A stretch of DNA of 55,232 bases, taken from an uncultured Clostridium sp. Lineage in GTDB: Bacteria; Bacillota; Clostridia; TANB77; CAG-508. The notes beneath the pieces were generated by a model. The model made no database searches and was not told where the DNA came from. It saw nothing but the letters and a program-made list of their open reading frames with translations. Each line of letters opens with the position of its first letter. Position 1 is the stretch's first letter. The stretch is from the NCBI GenBank assembly GCA_947427205.1, contig CANEHB010000010.1, forward strand, positions 1-55,232, in the 5' to 3' direction. The translations under genes were made by a program, and so were the position numbers. Shown piece after piece: positions 1 to 9,882 of this stretch.

Positions 1-228
1 GATATTATTTCTGAAGAACCTGTTGTAGAACAAAATTCTAACGAAGATATTTTAGAAGATATTATTTCTGAAGAACCTGTTGTAGAACAAAATTCTAACG
101 AAGATATTTTAGAAGATATTATTTCTGAAGAACCTGTTGTAGAACAAAATTCTAACGAAGATATTTTAGGAGATATTATTTCTGAAGAATCTGTTGTAGA
201 AGAAAATTCTAACGAAGATATTTTAAAT
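1..228 (+). repeat. 57-bp in-frame tandem repeat, four units
   Basis: Units lie at 1-57, 58-114, 115-171 and 172-228. The first three are almost identical (unit 3 ends in GGA instead of GAA) and the fourth differs at a few positions. A degenerate fifth unit starts at 229. The period is exactly 19 codons, so copy-number change keeps the frame. Near identity at the nucleotide level suggests recent duplication, and the array may continue upstream of the window. Confidence 0.95.
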
Positions 229-1326
229 GATATTATTTCTGAAGAATCTATTATAGAAGAATTTTCTAGTGAACAATTCTATGATGATATTCAAGAAGAA
301 CCTATTATTGAAGGCATTTCTACAGAAAGTGAAGAACTTGTTATAGAAAATGTTATTACTGATAAAGTTCAAGAACCTGCTGTAGAAGATGTTATTGCAA
401 ATGAAGTTCAAGATCTTGTCGAATATATTAATAAATTAGATACATCTATCCCTTCTTTTGAAGACAATTCAGATGAACTTTCAAATATCGAAAACATTTT
501 AGTTGATAAGTTCTCTTCAAAAAATTACATTATAGATGATAAAATGAAAGAAGAATTATTAACAGAAGTTTTAACAGTTGAAAACTCAACTCCTGAAGAC
601 TTATATAATGAAGAAATTGATAATTCTCAAAATTACTCTTATGAATTTGAAGAATATGTTAATGATAACAATAATCTTGAATTAGAAGAATCACAAGATA
701 TTATTGAAAAAGAAAGTATTTTTGATACTTTACTAGAAGATAACAATAATGATGATGAGGATATAATAGATGATCCTACAGCTGATTTATTTAAAATGAT
801 GGACTCCCTATCTGATATAATTTCTGATTTAGAAAATGATATTGAAAATGAAAATTCTAATGTTAAAGAACAAGATTTAGTTAATAATTATCAAGAAGAA
901 TTAAATGAAGAAGATAATTCAATATTTGAAAATAGAACTCTTCTAATATCAGAAGAAACACAAAAAGTTTACCTACCTTATTCATTAGGAGAAATATTAG
1001 AAATACTTAATACAAGTACACAATATAAATCTATTGAAGAAGTTATTGAAAATGAATATATTCTTCCACTTTCAACTTTCAAAAATCCTGTAATATCTCG
1101 TTTTAAAGAAGCTTACAGTTTAATGAGAGTAAAAGAAAATTCTTCTGTATATGCTGCTATTGATTTATCTTTAGAATTAATGTTTAATTCTAGTTTAAAT
1201 CCAGCTATTATAAGAGCTTGTTCAAATTTGGATGAACTTAATTCATATTTAGATTGTTTATATAATAATCAACCAGAAAATTTCAATGCATTTAAAGTAG
1301 TATATAAACTTTTACCAAAACAATAA
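1..1326 (+). CDS. Acidic repeat protein, 5' end outside the window
   Basis: Reading frame 1 is open from the first base to a TAA at 1324-1326, so the gene starts upstream and only its last 441 codons are seen. The first 76 codons are four copies of a 19-residue acidic unit beginning DIISEEPVVEQ, followed by decayed copies to about codon 140. Next comes a long Glu/Asp/Asn-rich, probably disordered stretch. The last ~130 residues (from about codon 310) have a more ordinary composition with alternating hydrophobic residues and look like a folded domain. No membrane segment or cell-wall signal is visible in the visible part. A strong terminator follows directly. I do not recognise the family and propose no function. 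The ATG at 544 is internal, not the start. Confidence 0.8.
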   Translation, partial: DIISEEPVVEQNSNEDILEDIISEEPVVEQNSNEDILEDIISEEPVVEQNSNEDILGDIISEESVVEENSNEDILNDIISEESIIEEFSSEQFYDDIQEEPIIEGISTESEELVIENVITDKVQEPAVEDVIANEVQDLVEYINKLDTSIPSFEDNSDELSNIENILVDKFSSKNYIIDDKMKEELLTEVLTVENSTPEDLYNEEIDNSQNYSYEFEEYVNDNNNLELEESQDIIEKESIFDTLLEDNNNDDEDIIDDPTADLFKMMDSLSDIISDLENDIENENSNVKEQDLVNNYQEELNEEDNSIFENRTLLISEETQKVYLPYSLGEILEILNTSTQYKSIEEVIENEYILPLSTFKNPVISRFKEAYSLMRVKENSSVYAAIDLSLELMFNSSLNPAIIRACSNLDELNSYLDCLYNNQPENFNAFKVVYKLLPKQ

Positions 1327-1330
1327 TAAA

Positions 1331-1370
1331 TATCAAAAAAAGAAAAGCTTTAGCTTTTCTTTTTTTGATA
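1331..1370 (+). terminator. Intrinsic terminator of the acidic repeat gene
   Basis: A perfect 19-bp inverted repeat (1331-1349 with 1352-1370) around a 2-nt loop begins 4 bases after the stop codon. The descending arm contains a run of seven T. Confidence 0.85.
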
Positions 1371-1480
1371 TTTATATAAATTTATTACAAATTTCAAATA
1401 CTTCATTTAATAATTCATTATGCTTTTTTCTCAAAACAAAATTGCCACTTTTAAAGTTATCAAATATTTCAAATATATTT

Positions 1481-1600
1481 TCTTTGTTCTATACATATAA
1501 CTTATCTGTAGTCCACTAAGTTTCATATAGATAAGAAATGTGTAAAATTGAGTGAAACTTTTATATTATATGAAATTGCTCTGTAATTTCTATAATATAA
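1481..1600 (-). repeat. Structured intergenic repeat, copy A (partial)
   Basis: This stretch aligns without gaps for most of its length with 47981-48100 and, in reverse complement, with about 41552-41670. The shared core has a 9-bp stem (CTTATCTGT at 1501-1509 with ATAGATAAG at 1527-1535) and a second inverted repeat at about 1562-1599. Relative to the other copies, the middle pair of the first stem changes from G-C to T-A on both sides. The distal GAGGACATT hairpin of copies B and C is not recognisable here. On the minus strand the copy begins just after the clpB terminator. Confidence 0.75.
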
Positions 1601-1640
1601 AAAAATAATGTGAACTTTTTTATCATTCACATTATTTTTT
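1597..1640 (-). terminator. clpB terminator
   Basis: A 12-bp stem (1603-1614 with 1626-1637) is followed on the minus strand by a run of eight T, just beyond the clpB stop codon. T-rich flanks on both sides mean it could also stop rightward transcripts. Confidence 0.75.
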
Positions 1641-1642
1641 TA

Positions 1643-4312
1643 TTATTCATATTCTTGAGTATCTTGAAGTGTATTTTCTTTATTTTGATTTACACTTTCA
1701 TCTATTACTACTTTAGGTCTAATATTTAAACCTTCTATTCTTTTATCATAGTATACTTCTATTTTTTCCCCTTCTCCAACTTCATTTGCTATCATTTTTT
1801 TAGCTAAAAGTGTTTCAACTTGTGATTGTACTATTCTTTTTAAAGGCCTAGCGCCAAATTCCATGTCATATCCTTCTTCAACTAACCATCTTATTGAATT
1901 CTTTGTGAAAGATAACTCTATTCCCTTTTCTTTTAATCTATTAATAACACCTTTTAAAATAAGTGAAACTATATTATATACAGCTTCTTTATCTAAAGCT
2001 TTAAAGCATATTATTTCATCTAATCTATTTAAAAATTCTGGTCTGAAATGTTGTTTTAATATTTTATCAATAGCTTCTTTGGTTTCTTCTGTTATTTCTT
2101 CATGTTCAGCTATACTTTTTAATATATATTGTGAGCCTAAATTAGAAGTTAATATTATTACTGTATTTTTAAAGTCTATTAATCTTCCTTGTGAATCTGT
2201 TACTCTTCCATCATCTAATATTTGTAAAAATATATTAAATACATCTGGATGTGCTTTTTCAACTTCATCAAATAAAACAACTGAATATGGTTTTCTTCTA
2301 ACAGCTTCTGTTAATTGTCCACCTTCTTCATATCCAACATATCCTGGAGGTGCACCTATTAATCTTGTAACACTAAATTTCTCCATATACTCAGACATAT
2401 CTATTCTTATCATATTTTTTTCATCATCAAAAAGTGTTGCTGCTAAAGTTTTACCAAGTTCTGTTTTTCCAACACCTGTTGGTCCTAAAAATAAGAATGA
2501 ACCTATTGGTCTATTTGGATTTGCAATTCCAGCTCTAGCTCTTATTATTGCTTCACTAACTTTTTTTACTGCTTCTTCTTGTCCTACTACTCTTTCATGT
2601 AAAATATTTTCTAAATTAAGTAATTTTGCTTTTTCTGCCTCTGCTAATTTTGATACTGGTATACCTGTCCACTTTGAAACAACTGTAGCAATTTCTTCTT
2701 CAGTAACTTTATTTCTTAATAAAGTATTTTTACCTTGTGTTTTTTCAACTTCTTTTTCTTCTTGCTCTAATACCTTTTTTAAATTTGGTAAAGTTGAATA
2801 TTTTAATTCTGCTGCTTTATTCAAATCATAATTTCTTTCTGCTTTTTCTATTTCAGCATTTACATCATCAATTTTTTCTTTTAATTTCTGAATTCTCGAA
2901 ATATTTTTCTTTTCATTTTCCCATTTTGCCTTCATGTCTTGAAAATTATCTCTTAATTTTGAAAGTTCTGATCTTATAATAGCAAGTTGTTTTTGAACTC
3001 TTGCATCCTCTTTATCTTCTCTTTCCAAAGACTTCTCTTCAATTTCATACTGCATTATTTTTCTTGAAATAACATCAAGCTCTGTTGGCATAGACTCCAC
3101 TTCGCTTCTTATCATAGCGCATGCTTCATCAATTAAATCTATCGCTTTATCAGGTAAATACCTATCTGTTATATATCTATTAGATAAATTAGCTGCTGCT
3201 ATTAATGCTGAATCTTGTATTTTAACACCATGAAATATTTCAAACTTTTCTTGTATTCCACGTAAGATAGTAATTGCATCTTCTACTGTTGGTTCTAAAA
3301 CTAATACTTGTTGAAAACGTCTAGTTAAAGCTGGATCTTTTTCAATATATTCTCTATATTCGTCTAATGTTGTAGCACCAACACAATGTAGCTCTCCTCT
3401 TGCTAAACGTGGCTTTAAAAGATTACTTGCATCCATTGCACCATCAGATTTTCCAGCACCTACTAGATTGTGAATTTCATCAATAAATAATATTATATTT
3501 CCTTCACTTTTATCTATTTCTTTTAAAACACTTGTTAATCTTTCTTCAAATTCTCCTTTATATTTTGCACCAGCGACCAATAAACCTAAATCTAATTCAA
3601 AAATTGTTTTTCCTTTTAAGCTTGTAGGAACATCTCCTCTAATAATTCTTTGAGCTAGTCCTTCTACTATAGCTGTTTTTCCAACACCTGGTTCTCCTAT
3701 AAGAACTGGATTATTTTTTGTTTTACGTGATAATATTCTTATTACATTTCTTATTTCATCATCTCTACCTATAACAGGATTTAGTTTGTTTTGCTTTGCT
3801 AAATCTGTTACATTCTTACCAAATCTTGATAATACATCATATGAATTTTCAGGAGTATCACTATTTACAGAAACATTACCTCTTATATCTTTTAATGCTA
3901 CTAAAAATTTATGTTTATCTATTTTATAAGATTTAAAAATTCTTTTTAAATCATCTGTTGCACACTCTAAAATACCTAGCATTAAATGCTCTACAGATAT
4001 GAACTCATCTTTCATTGTTCGTGCTTGTTTCTCTGCTTCATCTAAAGCTTTTTCTACTTCTTGTGAAAATCTTAATGCAACTGTTCCAGTAACTTTAGGC
4101 ATTCTATCAATTTCAGATTGAATTACTGATTTTAATGAATTAACATCAACATCCATTTTCTTTAATAATAAAGTTATTAAGCTTTCTCTATCTTCTAAAA
4201 AAGCACTTATCATATGAAAATCTGTTATTTCTGGGTTATTATTACTTGTAGTTATATTACTAGCAATAGTTATAGCTTCTTTTGATTTTTCTGTAAAATT
4301 TGAAACATTCAT
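1643..4312 (-). CDS. clpB: ATP-dependent disaggregating chaperone ClpB
   Basis: This 889-residue Hsp100 AAA+ protein acts in the cytosol as a hexamer that rescues aggregated proteins, normally together with DnaK. Visible domains are the paired Clp N-terminal repeats (about 1-145), the first ATPase with Walker A GEPGVGKT (206-213) and Walker B ending DEIH near 281, a coiled-coil middle domain of about 115 residues (roughly 410-530) that distinguishes ClpB from ClpA, and the second ATPase with GPTGVGKT (610-617) and LFDEVEKAH near 680-688. Length is slightly above the usual ~860 because of a Glu-rich C-terminal tail. It is the last gene of a leftward set, 26 bp after a membrane-protein gene. 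I see no CtsR or CIRCE-type operator directly upstream. Confidence 0.97.
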   Translation of the reverse strand: MNVSNFTEKSKEAITIASNITTSNNNPEITDFHMISAFLEDRESLITLLLKKMDVDVNSLKSVIQSEIDRMPKVTGTVALRFSQEVEKALDEAEKQARTMKDEFISVEHLMLGILECATDDLKRIFKSYKIDKHKFLVALKDIRGNVSVNSDTPENSYDVLSRFGKNVTDLAKQNKLNPVIGRDDEIRNVIRILSRKTKNNPVLIGEPGVGKTAIVEGLAQRIIRGDVPTSLKGKTIFELDLGLLVAGAKYKGEFEERLTSVLKEIDKSEGNIILFIDEIHNLVGAGKSDGAMDASNLLKPRLARGELHCVGATTLDEYREYIEKDPALTRRFQQVLVLEPTVEDAITILRGIQEKFEIFHGVKIQDSALIAAANLSNRYITDRYLPDKAIDLIDEACAMIRSEVESMPTELDVISRKIMQYEIEEKSLEREDKEDARVQKQLAIIRSELSKLRDNFQDMKAKWENEKKNISRIQKLKEKIDDVNAEIEKAERNYDLNKAAELKYSTLPNLKKVLEQEEKEVEKTQGKNTLLRNKVTEEEIATVVSKWTGIPVSKLAEAEKAKLLNLENILHERVVGQEEAVKKVSEAIIRARAGIANPNRPIGSFLFLGPTGVGKTELGKTLAATLFDDEKNMIRIDMSEYMEKFSVTRLIGAPPGYVGYEEGGQLTEAVRRKPYSVVLFDEVEKAHPDVFNIFLQILDDGRVTDSQGRLIDFKNTVIILTSNLGSQYILKSIAEHEEITEETKEAIDKILKQHFRPEFLNRLDEIICFKALDKEAVYNIVSLILKGVINRLKEKGIELSFTKNSIRWLVEEGYDMEFGARPLKRIVQSQVETLLAKKMIANEVGEGEKIEVYYDKRIEGLNIRPKVVIDESVNQNKENTLQDTQEYE

Positions 4313-4338
4313 ATCTTACTCTCCTTTGTACTAATCTA

Positions 4339-5712
4339 TTATTTTTGTGTAATTAAAATACATAATAACATACTTATGTATTGCAATATTCCTGCACCTT
4401 TTATTATTGCTCTAAGCTTATTTTGAGTTTTTATATCATTTTTATCATTTTTCTTAATTAATTCTTGCCATACTAGTATACTCACTATTATCATTGAAAA
4501 TTCAAAAAATATCATTGTTCTCTCTCCAGAAATAAATACCGTTGGCGAAAATCCCATAATTATTCTTGAAGCTAGTCCAGCTAAAAAAACAATTATTGCT
4601 ACATTATTTTTTAAATTTTTAAATATTAGTAATATTGATATTCCTAAACTTATAAAATTAACAAAGGCAAAAATTACTGGAATTACATATAATAAATTAT
4701 TACAGTTTGCTGCAGTTAACATTACTTGTTCTTTAGCTAATAATTCATTAAAAAATCCTAAAAACGGAAAGAATCTAACAGTTGTCTCTAACGTAAAATA
4801 ACACAATACTACTGATAGTAATGGTATTACACTAACTATTTTATATATCTTTTCTTTATAATTTGTACAAACATATACAGCAACTAATAAACTTAACATT
4901 GCATATATTATATTTCCCTTACCTATTAAAAGACCTATTGTAGATGTTAATCCTAAAGATATTTTATCTAATATACTTAACATCCCTAAATCTTTAAAAT
5001 GTCTTTCAATTTCAACATCATTTCTAGCATGATTTCCTGGACATGTTAATATAAATACAAAACTTGCTATTATGATTAAGTTTTGTATAATCATATATGG
5101 ATGTATTTTTTTGTTTTTTAGTATCATTAAAATAGAAAATAACACATATACACCTACTAATATTGCACAAGATTGTTCTGCATTACCAGAAAATAATAAA
5201 GCAAGTGTATATAATGGATATTCATAAAATTTTATTTTTTCTCCATCCCACATTTTTCTTATAGGTATTAATGCGAATAATCCTGTAGCTAAAGGCCACA
5301 TATAATTTACTGTTGTAGCAGCCCATCCAGCACTAGCCATAACATCCAATGGGTATATTAATATCATGAATATTAACATCATTGTATTTTCATTTTTATT
5401 ATCTTTTATAAATACTTTTGATATAGAATATCCTGCTAGTGCCACCATTAAGGCTTCTATTAAAATCCATGCATATTTTGATATTTTTAAAACCAAACAT
5501 AATGCATATTCTATTATAATTCTTGAACTCCACCAATAATATCTAGGTCCAACAAATGACCAAATACTTTTATTTGTAACTTGTTCTATAAAATATTCGT
5601 CATCATATTTATTTGGTGTTACAAATATCATTAAAAATATTTCTAATATAAATAAAATAAAAATTGCAAGTCTTCCATTTTCATTTAAAAATTTCTTTAT
5701 TTTCTCTTTCAT
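4339..5712 (-). CDS. Polytopic membrane protein (DUF6056-like)
   Basis: The 457 residues contain roughly 10-12 hydrophobic helices. A short extracytoplasmic segment after the first helix has acidic and aromatic residues (YDDEYF, then RYYWWSSR near 55-65), a layout reminiscent of membrane glycosyltransferases of the GT-C fold and of the DUF6056 family. The family assignment is from memory of this pattern and is tentative. It follows the 161-residue protein gene by 17 bp and precedes clpB by 26 bp, so it is probably co-transcribed. The start has a good ribosome site (GGAG, then ATG). If the GT-C relation is right it would modify surface polysaccharide or lipid carriers, which is inference. Confidence 0.55.
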   Translation of the reverse strand: MKEKIKKFLNENGRLAIFILFILEIFLMIFVTPNKYDDEYFIEQVTNKSIWSFVGPRYYWWSSRIIIEYALCLVLKISKYAWILIEALMVALAGYSISKVFIKDNKNENTMMLIFMILIYPLDVMASAGWAATTVNYMWPLATGLFALIPIRKMWDGEKIKFYEYPLYTLALLFSGNAEQSCAILVGVYVLFSILMILKNKKIHPYMIIQNLIIIASFVFILTCPGNHARNDVEIERHFKDLGMLSILDKISLGLTSTIGLLIGKGNIIYAMLSLLVAVYVCTNYKEKIYKIVSVIPLLSVVLCYFTLETTVRFFPFLGFFNELLAKEQVMLTAANCNNLLYVIPVIFAFVNFISLGISILLIFKNLKNNVAIIVFLAGLASRIIMGFSPTVFISGERTMIFFEFSMIIVSILVWQELIKKNDKNDIKTQNKLRAIIKGAGILQYISMLLCILITQK

Positions 5713-5729
5713 TTTAGCTCCATTCCTTA

Positions 5730-6215
5730 TTACTCAAATTCTACAGATATTAATGTAGATGCTAATATATCTTCTGAATCATTTTTATATAATACATATA
5801 TATCATACCAACCTTTTGGCATTCCTATTGTTAAACATTGTGCATGAAGACCTGCCAATTTATGCTCTTCTTCTGTTATGTTTATATTTTCTTCCATCTG
5901 TGTTCTCATTAAATACATTTTCCCTGTATCTTGATGTTTTAAAACATAATTGCAATTAACTGTTCCTATTTTCTCTCCTTCTTTAAAAGCCCATCCTGCT
6001 ATTTCTACTTTTTTACTTACCTTTTTAGGCTCTAATAAATCAATATGAGTATTTATTCCTTCATTAGTTACAGTTGTATTTGGACCTAGTGTATATGATT
6101 TAAAAACTAAAAGTGAACTCATTGTTAAAGCCAAATATAAAACAACTAAAATTATAGATACTATTATTATTATTTTATATATTCGCTCATTAATTTCTAT
6201 ATCTAAAAAATCCAT
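5730..6215 (-). CDS. Single-pass membrane protein with extracellular domain, unknown
   Basis: The protein has 161 residues: a short cytoplasmic start, one hydrophobic helix at about 14-38, then an ~120-residue outside domain rich in beta-type alternation. The domain carries two cysteines, near residues 104 and 127, that could pair. The start has GGGAG upstream. It lies 17 bp before the polytopic membrane protein and 67 bp after the deacetylase gene, suggesting a small cell-envelope operon. I do not recognise the family. Confidence 0.6.
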   Translation of the reverse strand: MDFLDIEINERIYKIIIIVSIILVVLYLALTMSSLLVFKSYTLGPNTTVTNEGINTHIDLLEPKKVSKKVEIAGWAFKEGEKIGTVNCNYVLKHQDTGKMYLMRTQMEENINITEEEHKLAGLHAQCLTIGMPKGWYDIYVLYKNDSEDILASTLISVEFE

Positions 6216-6282
6216 TTTATTACTCCCTAAATGCTATTTTATACTTGGTATTCTATCACAGAATTAACTATAATTCAATAAA

Positions 6283-7065
6283 TTATCTCTCGAATTCATC
6301 TATATTTTTAAACTCATATCCCATATTTTTTATATCTTTTATTACATCTGATAATATATTACTATTATCACTTGAAGTTGCATGTAATAGTAAAACACAT
6401 CCATTATGCATATTATCTACAATTTTCTTTTTTCCATATTCTTCTCTACCTTGTTTTTCTTTATCCCAATCATCATATGCTGATGACCACATAACTGTTG
6501 TATATCCTAAATCTTTTACTACACTTATAACTCTTTCGCTAAATTCTCCTTTTGGTGGTCTAAAATATGTCATTTCATATCCAAATTTTTCATATACACT
6601 ATTATGTAAATTCATAACTTCTTTTCTTATTTCTTCATCACTAATATCTGGTAAGCATTTATGATTTACTGTATGATTTCCTACAATATGTCCTTCTTCT
6701 ATCATTCTTTTTACAATATCACTTGCAGTATTTAAATAATGTGCTGTTATAAAAAAGCTAGCTTTAACATTATTTTCTGCTAATGCATCTAATATTGCTT
6801 CTGTATATCCTGCCTCATATCCACAATCAAATGTTAAATATACTTTATTACTTTTTTCATTTCCCATAGAAATTCCATCAAATTCTCTTATAACTTTTTC
6901 ACTTGCTGTGTCTAAAGTTGCTTGTTTATGATCTTCTCCTCTTCTAAATCCCCATGCTAGCATTTCATTACTAAGTGTACTTGCATTTGAAGACAATGCA
7001 AACTGTAAAATACAAACTATTAATAGTCCAATAACAAAACTACATCTCATAATTTTATCTTTCAT
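6283..7065 (-). CDS. pdaA: Polysaccharide deacetylase, PdaA-like
   Basis: This 260-residue protein resembles the delta-lactam-biosynthetic de-N-acetylases that remove acetyl groups from muramic acid in spore cortex peptidoglycan. It has a signal or anchor helix at about 6-25 and then a NodB-type domain. Visible motifs are LTFDCGYE (catalytic Asp; Asp-Cys replaces the usual Asp-Asp, as in PdaA), the metal-binding pair in NHTVNH, RPPKGEFS, and LLLHAT near the end. I place the start at the ATG at 7065 because GGAGGG lies 4 bases upstream; an in-frame ATG at 7089 lacks a good site. The spoVA genes elsewhere in the window make a sporulation role plausible. The exact substrate is inferred from the family. 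Confidence 0.85.
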   Translation of the reverse strand: MKDKIMRCSFVIGLLIVCILQFALSSNASTLSNEMLAWGFRRGEDHKQATLDTASEKVIREFDGISMGNEKSNKVYLTFDCGYEAGYTEAILDALAENNVKASFFITAHYLNTASDIVKRMIEEGHIVGNHTVNHKCLPDISDEEIRKEVMNLHNSVYEKFGYEMTYFRPPKGEFSERVISVVKDLGYTTVMWSSAYDDWDKEKQGREEYGKKKIVDNMHNGCVLLLHATSSDNSNILSDVIKDIKNMGYEFKNIDEFER

Positions 7066-7111
7066 ATATCCCTCCAAAAATAAATTCAATACTAAAACTT
7101 ATTCCTCGCAT

Positions 7112-7148
7112 AAAAAAAAAGAACCTTAATTTTTTTCAAAACTAAGGT
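7112..7148 (-). terminator. Terminator of the rightmost 7-9.8 kb operon
   Basis: On the minus strand ACCTTA (7143-7148) pairs with TAAGGT (7123-7128), and a run of nine T follows. It lies downstream of the pseudouridine synthase gene and upstream of pdaA. Confidence 0.65.
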
Positions 7149-7276
7149 CAAATTTTATTTTGTTTTACTTATATTTATTATTGATATAACAAAATTTATA
7201 CGATATATAATTTTTTATCTACATATGTCTCCAATTGGACAAAAATGTACATAAGCATCTCCAATAAAACACTGTA

Positions 7277-7954
7277 TTATGCATCTTCTAAAATTTTCCA
7301 ACTTCCAACTAATTCTGGATAATCTTCAAATTCTAATTTTTCTTTTGTTGTTGGATGTATAAAACTTAAACTATATGCCCAAAGTGCAAGCTGTTTTCCT
7401 CTACCTCTAGTTCCATATTTTTGATCTCCTGATAAGCTATGTCCTCTTGATGCAAATTGAACTCTTATTTGATGATGTCTACCTGTATGTAAATCTACTT
7501 TTACAACTGATAAATTTATTTCTTCACTATACTTTACTACTTCATAATCTAAAATTGCCTCTTTAGAATTTTTATTTTCTTTTGATGCAACTTTACTTGT
7601 ATTCGTTCTTTCATTTTTTACAAGATAGTCTTTCATGGTTCCACTACTAGATTCCATTTTCCCATCAACAATACATAAATATTTTTTGTGCATTTGTTTT
7701 TCTCTAACTTGCTCACTAAGTCTACTTGCTGCTTTTGAAGTTTTAGCAAAAACCATTACTCCTCCTGTTGGTCTATCTAATCTATGAACTAAACCTAAAT
7801 ACACATCTCCTGGTTTATTATACTTTTCTTTTATATATTTTTTTATAATAGAAAGCATATCTTCATCACCAGTTTTATCCTCTTGTGATGGAATATTTAC
7901 AGGTTTTTCTACAACAATTATGTGATTATCTTCATATAATATTTTTAAATCCAT
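7277..7954 (-). CDS. RluA-family RNA pseudouridine synthase
   Basis: The 225-residue protein isomerises uridine to pseudouridine in structured RNA. It contains the catalytic motif HRLDRPTGG (the Asp is the nucleophile) near residue 57 and the later HQIRVQFA substrate motif. It lacks an N-terminal S4 domain, so it is the short type in the RluA/RluC group; the target, rRNA or tRNA, cannot be told from sequence alone. It is the last gene of a three-gene set with the CYTH-like protein (26 bp) and the methyltransferase upstream. GGAG precedes the ATG. Confidence 0.9.
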   Translation of the reverse strand: MDLKILYEDNHIIVVEKPVNIPSQEDKTGDEDMLSIIKKYIKEKYNKPGDVYLGLVHRLDRPTGGVMVFAKTSKAASRLSEQVREKQMHKKYLCIVDGKMESSSGTMKDYLVKNERTNTSKVASKENKNSKEAILDYEVVKYSEEINLSVVKVDLHTGRHHQIRVQFASRGHSLSGDQKYGTRGRGKQLALWAYSLSFIHPTTKEKLEFEDYPELVGSWKILEDA

Positions 7955-7980
7955 ATTTTCTCCATATTATAATTTATCTT

Positions 7981-8874
7981 TTACTTTTCTTCAAAGTCCA
8001 TTAATTTATTTTTTTTAGGTGTTTTATATGCTGTAAAAAATGGTGTTCCAGATACTTCTTCAAAAATTGCCTCTGTACCAACATCTACTACTTTACATCC
8101 TTCTAGTCCTAAATCCTCTGCTATTACTACCCCTTTCTTAGTCATTCTATCAGAATCATCATTTTTCTCTTTTAATTTATCTAATTCAAGCTCAACTACA
8201 GAATATTCACAAAATTCATCTTTAAACTTATCAAAAGACACATCTCCAAATACACTTTTATATTCAGTTCTGTAAGAATTTATTTCTCTTGTAACAGGTT
8301 CTACTGATAATGCATCACTAAAAAATTCTTTAACTTCAGATAAATTAGTTCCTGTAAAGAAAAATTTGATTATATGTTTTTGGTCTCCTTCTAAATTGTT
8401 TCCCAAATGCATTGTTGCTTTTACAACATCTTTTTCTTGAGTTAATCTAAATACTATATTATTATTTGCTAAGTCATTATTATTAGTATCTAAATATACC
8501 ATTGTTCTTAAGTAATTTTCTTTATCTAATTTTCCTTTAAACTTTTCTTTTAGTTTTTCTTCTGCTTGTTTAGTTCTTTCATCAGCATTACTGTCTGTTA
8601 CTATTATTTTTCTTTCTACTTCCATTAAATCTTCCATAGGAATAGTTAATGGCACATCCTCTAAACCTTCTACTTGAATATTAAATCCTCTTATAAAAAA
8701 ATTAGTTAAATTAGTTAATTTTGATATAGGTAATACTTCTATCTTTGATGTTAAATTTCCTTCTAAACCTTCCAATCCTAGAAAAAGAGTTTCATCATCA
8801 TCTCTTAATAAAATCATTTTCTTTTTTGGAGTTGCAAACCTACTATTTTCCGTATTAAAATTATATTTTCCCAT
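7981..8874 (-). CDS. Unknown protein, possible CYTH-like domain
   Basis: The 297-residue soluble protein has no signal or membrane segment. The second half contains a pattern with alternating charged residues (FRLTQEKDVVKATMHL, later REINSYRTEYKS and SVVELELDKL) that recalls the strands and EXEXK-like elements of the CYTH/triphosphate tunnel fold. The canonical N-terminal ExExK is not clear, so this is only a suggestion. It lies 13 bp after the methyltransferase gene and 26 bp before the pseudouridine synthase gene, so co-expression with RNA-modifying enzymes is likely. The start is backed by AAAGGAG. Confidence 0.5.
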   Translation of the reverse strand: MGKYNFNTENSRFATPKKKMILLRDDDETLFLGLEGLEGNLTSKIEVLPISKLTNLTNFFIRGFNIQVEGLEDVPLTIPMEDLMEVERKIIVTDSNADERTKQAEEKLKEKFKGKLDKENYLRTMVYLDTNNNDLANNNIVFRLTQEKDVVKATMHLGNNLEGDQKHIIKFFFTGTNLSEVKEFFSDALSVEPVTREINSYRTEYKSVFGDVSFDKFKDEFCEYSVVELELDKLKEKNDDSDRMTKKGVVIAEDLGLEGCKVVDVGTEAIFEEVSGTPFFTAYKTPKKNKLMDFEEK

Positions 8875-8887
8875 CTAAAATCTCCTT

Positions 8888-9751
8888 TTACTTTTCCCAT
8901 CTTCCATATATTCCACATGGTAACACTAATTTTGAATCTTTCATAGGTAATCCAATTTCTCCAGAAGATAATTTTCCTTTTTTTATTTTTAATTTTATAC
9001 TTAAAATATTTTCTAAAACTTTTGATGAAATTCCTGTTGTATAAGAATTTATTAAAAAGAATAATGGATCATCTGATAAAACTTCTGAACATAATTCAAC
9101 TAAATCTGCTATATTATTTTCAAATTGCCATACTTCACCATTTTTTCCTCTTCCATAAGAAGGTGGGTCCATAATAATTGCATCATATTTATTTTCTCTT
9201 CTTATTTCTCTCTGAACAAACTTTGTAACATCATCAATTATAAATCTAACTGGTCTATTTTCTAATCCTGATGATGTAACATTTTCTTTTGCCCAAGCTA
9301 CCATTCCTTTAGAACTATCAACATGACAAACACTCGCACCTGCATAACTACAAGCAACTGTCGCTCCTCCTGTATATGCAAAAAGATTTAAAACTTTTAT
9401 ATCTTTTCTTCCAGAAGACTTTATTTTATTTATCATCCAATCCCAGTTAACAGCTTGTTCGGGGAATAAGCCTGTATGTTTAAATCCCATTGGTTTGATA
9501 TTAAAAGTTAAATCTTTATAATGAACTTGCCAAGATTCAGGAATTTTTTTATTATATTTCCAAGCTCCACCACCAGTATTACTCCTTGAATATCTTGCAT
9601 TTGCTGTTTTCCATTTTTCTGGATATGTTTTTTCTTTCCAAATTATTTGAGGATCTGGTCTTATTAAAACTATATTTCCCCAACTTTCTAATTTTTCTCC
9701 ATCAGACATATCTAAAATTTGATAATCTTTCCAATCTCTTGCTATTTCCAT
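8888..9751 (-). CDS. Class I SAM-dependent methyltransferase (RlmI/RlmK-like)
   Basis: The 287 residues carry a Rossmann methyltransferase domain with motif I NLFAYTGGA (122-130) and the catalytic-type motif DPPSYG (195-200). These resemble the rRNA methyltransferases of the RlmI/RlmK(L) group. An N-terminal extension of ~90 residues lacks a PUA or THUMP domain that I can recognise. It is first in a tight set with the CYTH-like protein and a pseudouridine synthase, which fits an RNA substrate, although the exact target is unknown. Confidence 0.85.
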   Translation of the reverse strand: MEIARDWKDYQILDMSDGEKLESWGNIVLIRPDPQIIWKEKTYPEKWKTANARYSRSNTGGGAWKYNKKIPESWQVHYKDLTFNIKPMGFKHTGLFPEQAVNWDWMINKIKSSGRKDIKVLNLFAYTGGATVACSYAGASVCHVDSSKGMVAWAKENVTSSGLENRPVRFIIDDVTKFVQREIRRENKYDAIIMDPPSYGRGKNGEVWQFENNIADLVELCSEVLSDDPLFFLINSYTTGISSKVLENILSIKLKIKKGKLSSGEIGLPMKDSKLVLPCGIYGRWEK

Positions 9752-9848
9752 AATTTTCTTCCTTAAATTTAATTTACATATATAATTTTGGTTTCATTAA
9801 TTATCCTTTAATATTATACCACTTTATGTATATAAATAGCAATAATAA

Positions 9849-9872
9849 AGCTACAGGAGTTTTCCTATAGCT
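9849..9872 (-). terminator. Possible ispH terminator
   Basis: An imperfect 10-bp stem (9849-9858 with 9863-9872, one mismatch) lies 11 bases after the ispH stop. Only a weak T-run follows on the minus strand. Confidence 0.4.
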
Positions 9873-9882
9873 ACTATTTAAA

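Noticed and set aside
1..228. Regular repeats that at first resemble a CRISPR array
   Set aside because: There are no spacers; the units are contiguous, exactly 57 bp and in frame with a long coding sequence.
1863..2831. 322-codon plus-strand frame opposite clpB
   Set aside because: It is the antisense of a highly conserved clpB region, has no ribosome site, and encodes an implausible product.
4313..4338. CtsR or CIRCE heat-shock operator before clpB
   Set aside because: The 26-bp gap contains no GGTCAAA direct repeat or CIRCE inverted repeat.
7205..7262. Possible further copy of the GGGGACG palindrome family
   Set aside because: Only short pieces such as CCAATTGG and ACATTTTTGTCC remain; the characteristic GTTTTGTCTAAA arms are absent.
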